Part shown: positions 14,220 to 14,992 of the stretch, piece after piece
How positions within the stretch are numbered: position 1 is the first letter of the stretch
Layout: each line of letters starts with the position of its first letter
NCBI GenBank assembly: GCA_030740295.1
Contig: JASLXP010000987.1
Location: 1 to 14,992, forward strand
Direction: 5' to 3'
Length of the DNA stretch: 14,992 nucleotides
Source: Planctomycetota bacterium
Lineage (GTDB): Bacteria > Planctomycetota > PUPC01 > JACPCR01
The notes under the pieces: model-generated
The model's database searches: none
What the model was told of the DNA's origin: nothing
What the model saw: the letters and a program-made list of their open reading frames with translations, nothing else
Made by a program: the position numbers and the translations under genes

Positions 14220-14753
14220 TTACGGCTTCTTTACTCGAATCGTAGAGACCATCAAAAACGCTCCGGCAGCATATAGAGCTTCAAGCCAGCCGATTCCCCA
14301 GCCCATCAACTGGCTCAACCAGTAAGCCCCGGGGATGGCCAGGCCGCAGGTCACCGGCAGCCCTTCGTAGTAACCATCGACCGTTCCGGTAATCGCGAAT
14401 CGACTCAGCCGCAGCGCGCCTCCAAAGCAGAAAATCACCATGCAGCAAACGGCAAGCGGCGATTGCAGCCCCACGCTGTAGCCGAACGCGCAGACGGCGA
14501 TGATGGAAGTCAGGTAGTCATTGAAGCCGTCGAGCTGCACACCAAAGTCGCCTTCGCGCCCCATCTTTCGGGCAACGCGCCCATCAAAGAAATCACAGAA
14601 GATGGAAAAACAGATCAGGAGCGTAGCGATGGCCGGATAGCCTTCGAGAGAGGCGAAGATGGACACGATGCCTCCCAGCATGCCTGCGAGCGTCAGGTAA
14701 TCGGGAAGCTCAATGTAGCGTTGGATTCGGTGTTCTGAATTTGTGAGTTTCAT
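14220..14753 (-). CDS. pssA: CDP-alcohol phosphatidyltransferase, probable type II phosphatidylserine synthase
   Basis: The 177-aa integral membrane protein carries the full CDP-alcohol phosphotransferase signature D57-G-R-V-A-R62-x8-G71-x3-D75-x3-D79, with several hydrophobic segments around it. LPDYLTLAGMLGG at the N-terminus, GGALRLSRF (111-119) and YYEGLPVTCG (128-137) are characteristic of PssA-like members. They favour phosphatidylserine synthase (CDP-diacylglycerol plus serine giving phosphatidylserine and CMP) over PgsA. It is shorter than many PssA proteins (about 240 aa) but reaches the usual basic end (VSTIRVKKP), so it appears complete. No phosphatidylserine decarboxylase gene is in the window. 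The start is supported by the conserved N-terminus; no Shine-Dalgarno is seen because the upstream sequence is a heptad repeat array that begins within 5 nt of the ATG. Confidence 0.85.
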   Translation of the reverse strand: MKLTNSEHRIQRYIELPDYLTLAGMLGGIVSIFASLEGYPAIATLLICFSIFCDFFDGRVARKMGREGDFGVQLDGFNDYLTSIIAVCAFGYSVGLQSPLAVCCMVIFCFGGALRLSRFAITGTVDGYYEGLPVTCGLAIPGAYWLSQLMGWGIGWLEALYAAGAFLMVSTIRVKKP

Positions 14754-14757
14754 GGGT

Positions 14758-14992
14758 CGTGATGAGTAATGAGTAATGAGTAATAAGTAATGTGCGAAAG
14801 GGTACTGCCGGTTTTCTGTCTACGACGGTTGGGTATGGTTCGTAATACGTAATACGTAATACGTAATGTGCGAAAGGATACTGCCGGTTTTGTGTCTACG
14901 ACGGTTGGGTATGGTTCGTCATACGTCATACGTAATACGTAATGTGCTAAAGGATGCTGCCGGTTTTGTTTCTACGACGGTTGGTTACTGAT
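14758..14992. repeat. 76-bp composite tandem repeat with embedded heptanucleotide tracts, three copies, running off the window
   Basis: The phrase GTAATGTGC recurs at 14787, 14863 and 14939, an exact 76-nt period. Each unit holds a 28-nt tract of four heptads (14765-14792, 14841-14868, 14917-14944) followed by about 48 nt of conserved sequence containing CTGCCGGTTTT and TCTACGACGGTTGG. Heptads are AGTAATG/A in unit 1, CGTAATA/G in unit 2, and CGTCATA plus CGTAATA/G in unit 3. A fifth, CGTGATG, precedes unit 1 at 14758-14764. The array forms the immediate upstream region of the PssA-like gene. The third unit diverges at its end (GGTTACTGAT), so the array may stop near the window edge. Confidence 0.92.

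Noticed and set aside
14758..14992. CRISPR-like array
   Set aside because: The 76-bp units are contiguous and nearly identical throughout; there are no unique spacers between short repeats and no cas genes.

Overview
The window reads as moderately GC-rich bacterial chromosome with roomy intergenic spaces. It carries the end of one plus-strand gene (ribosomal protein L3) followed by a long run of minus-strand genes. The gene content (creatininase-family hydrolase, several extended SDRs, large secreted carbohydrate-active proteins with PKD repeats, a Memo-family protein, type II phosphatidylserine synthase) and the intergenic 7-nt stutter repeats fit an environmental polysaccharide-degrading heterotroph of the Planctomycetota/Verrucomicrobiota/Lentisphaerota/Hydrogenedentota kind. 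No marker here fixes the phylum, so this is inference.

Layout: 1-117 is the C-terminus of L3, closed by a strong bidirectional terminator (162-194) that it shares with the convergent Asn-rich hypothetical gene 216-1238. That gene has a roughly 240-nt leader containing several hairpins and a terminator-like hairpin. Next come a creatininase-family hydrolase (1698-2555) with heptanucleotide repeats in its leader, a small orphan gene (2681-3142) with its own terminator, a non-coding stretch, and an atypical SDR (3622-4650) whose YxxxK lysine is Cys. A very large secreted glycoside-hydrolase-like protein (4802-8038) follows. An intergenic gap with a 41/42-bp tandem repeat separates it from a secreted CBM9/beta-propeller/PKD protein that is now split by a frameshift (8530-11608). 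A bipartite palindromic repeat (11752-11817) precedes a canonical GalE-like SDR (11874-12815). The window then holds a Memo-family protein with an extra N-terminal domain (12881-14119) and a PssA-like CDP-alcohol phosphatidyltransferase (14220-14753). It ends in a 76-bp tandem repeat with embedded heptads (14758-14992).

How the genes may work together: the large GH-like protein and the CBM9/propeller/PKD protein are both predicted to be exported and suggest extracellular carbohydrate capture or breakdown. The SDRs could act on sugars or sugar nucleotides, and PssA belongs to membrane lipid synthesis. Most genes are separated by tens to hundreds of bases, several with their own signals, so this looks like adjacent small transcription units and not one operon. 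I found no convincing new multi-gene system. The most noteworthy items are the structured leader at 1255-1472, the 76-bp/heptad composite repeat, the bipartite palindrome, the YxxxC SDR and the frameshifted PKD gene.
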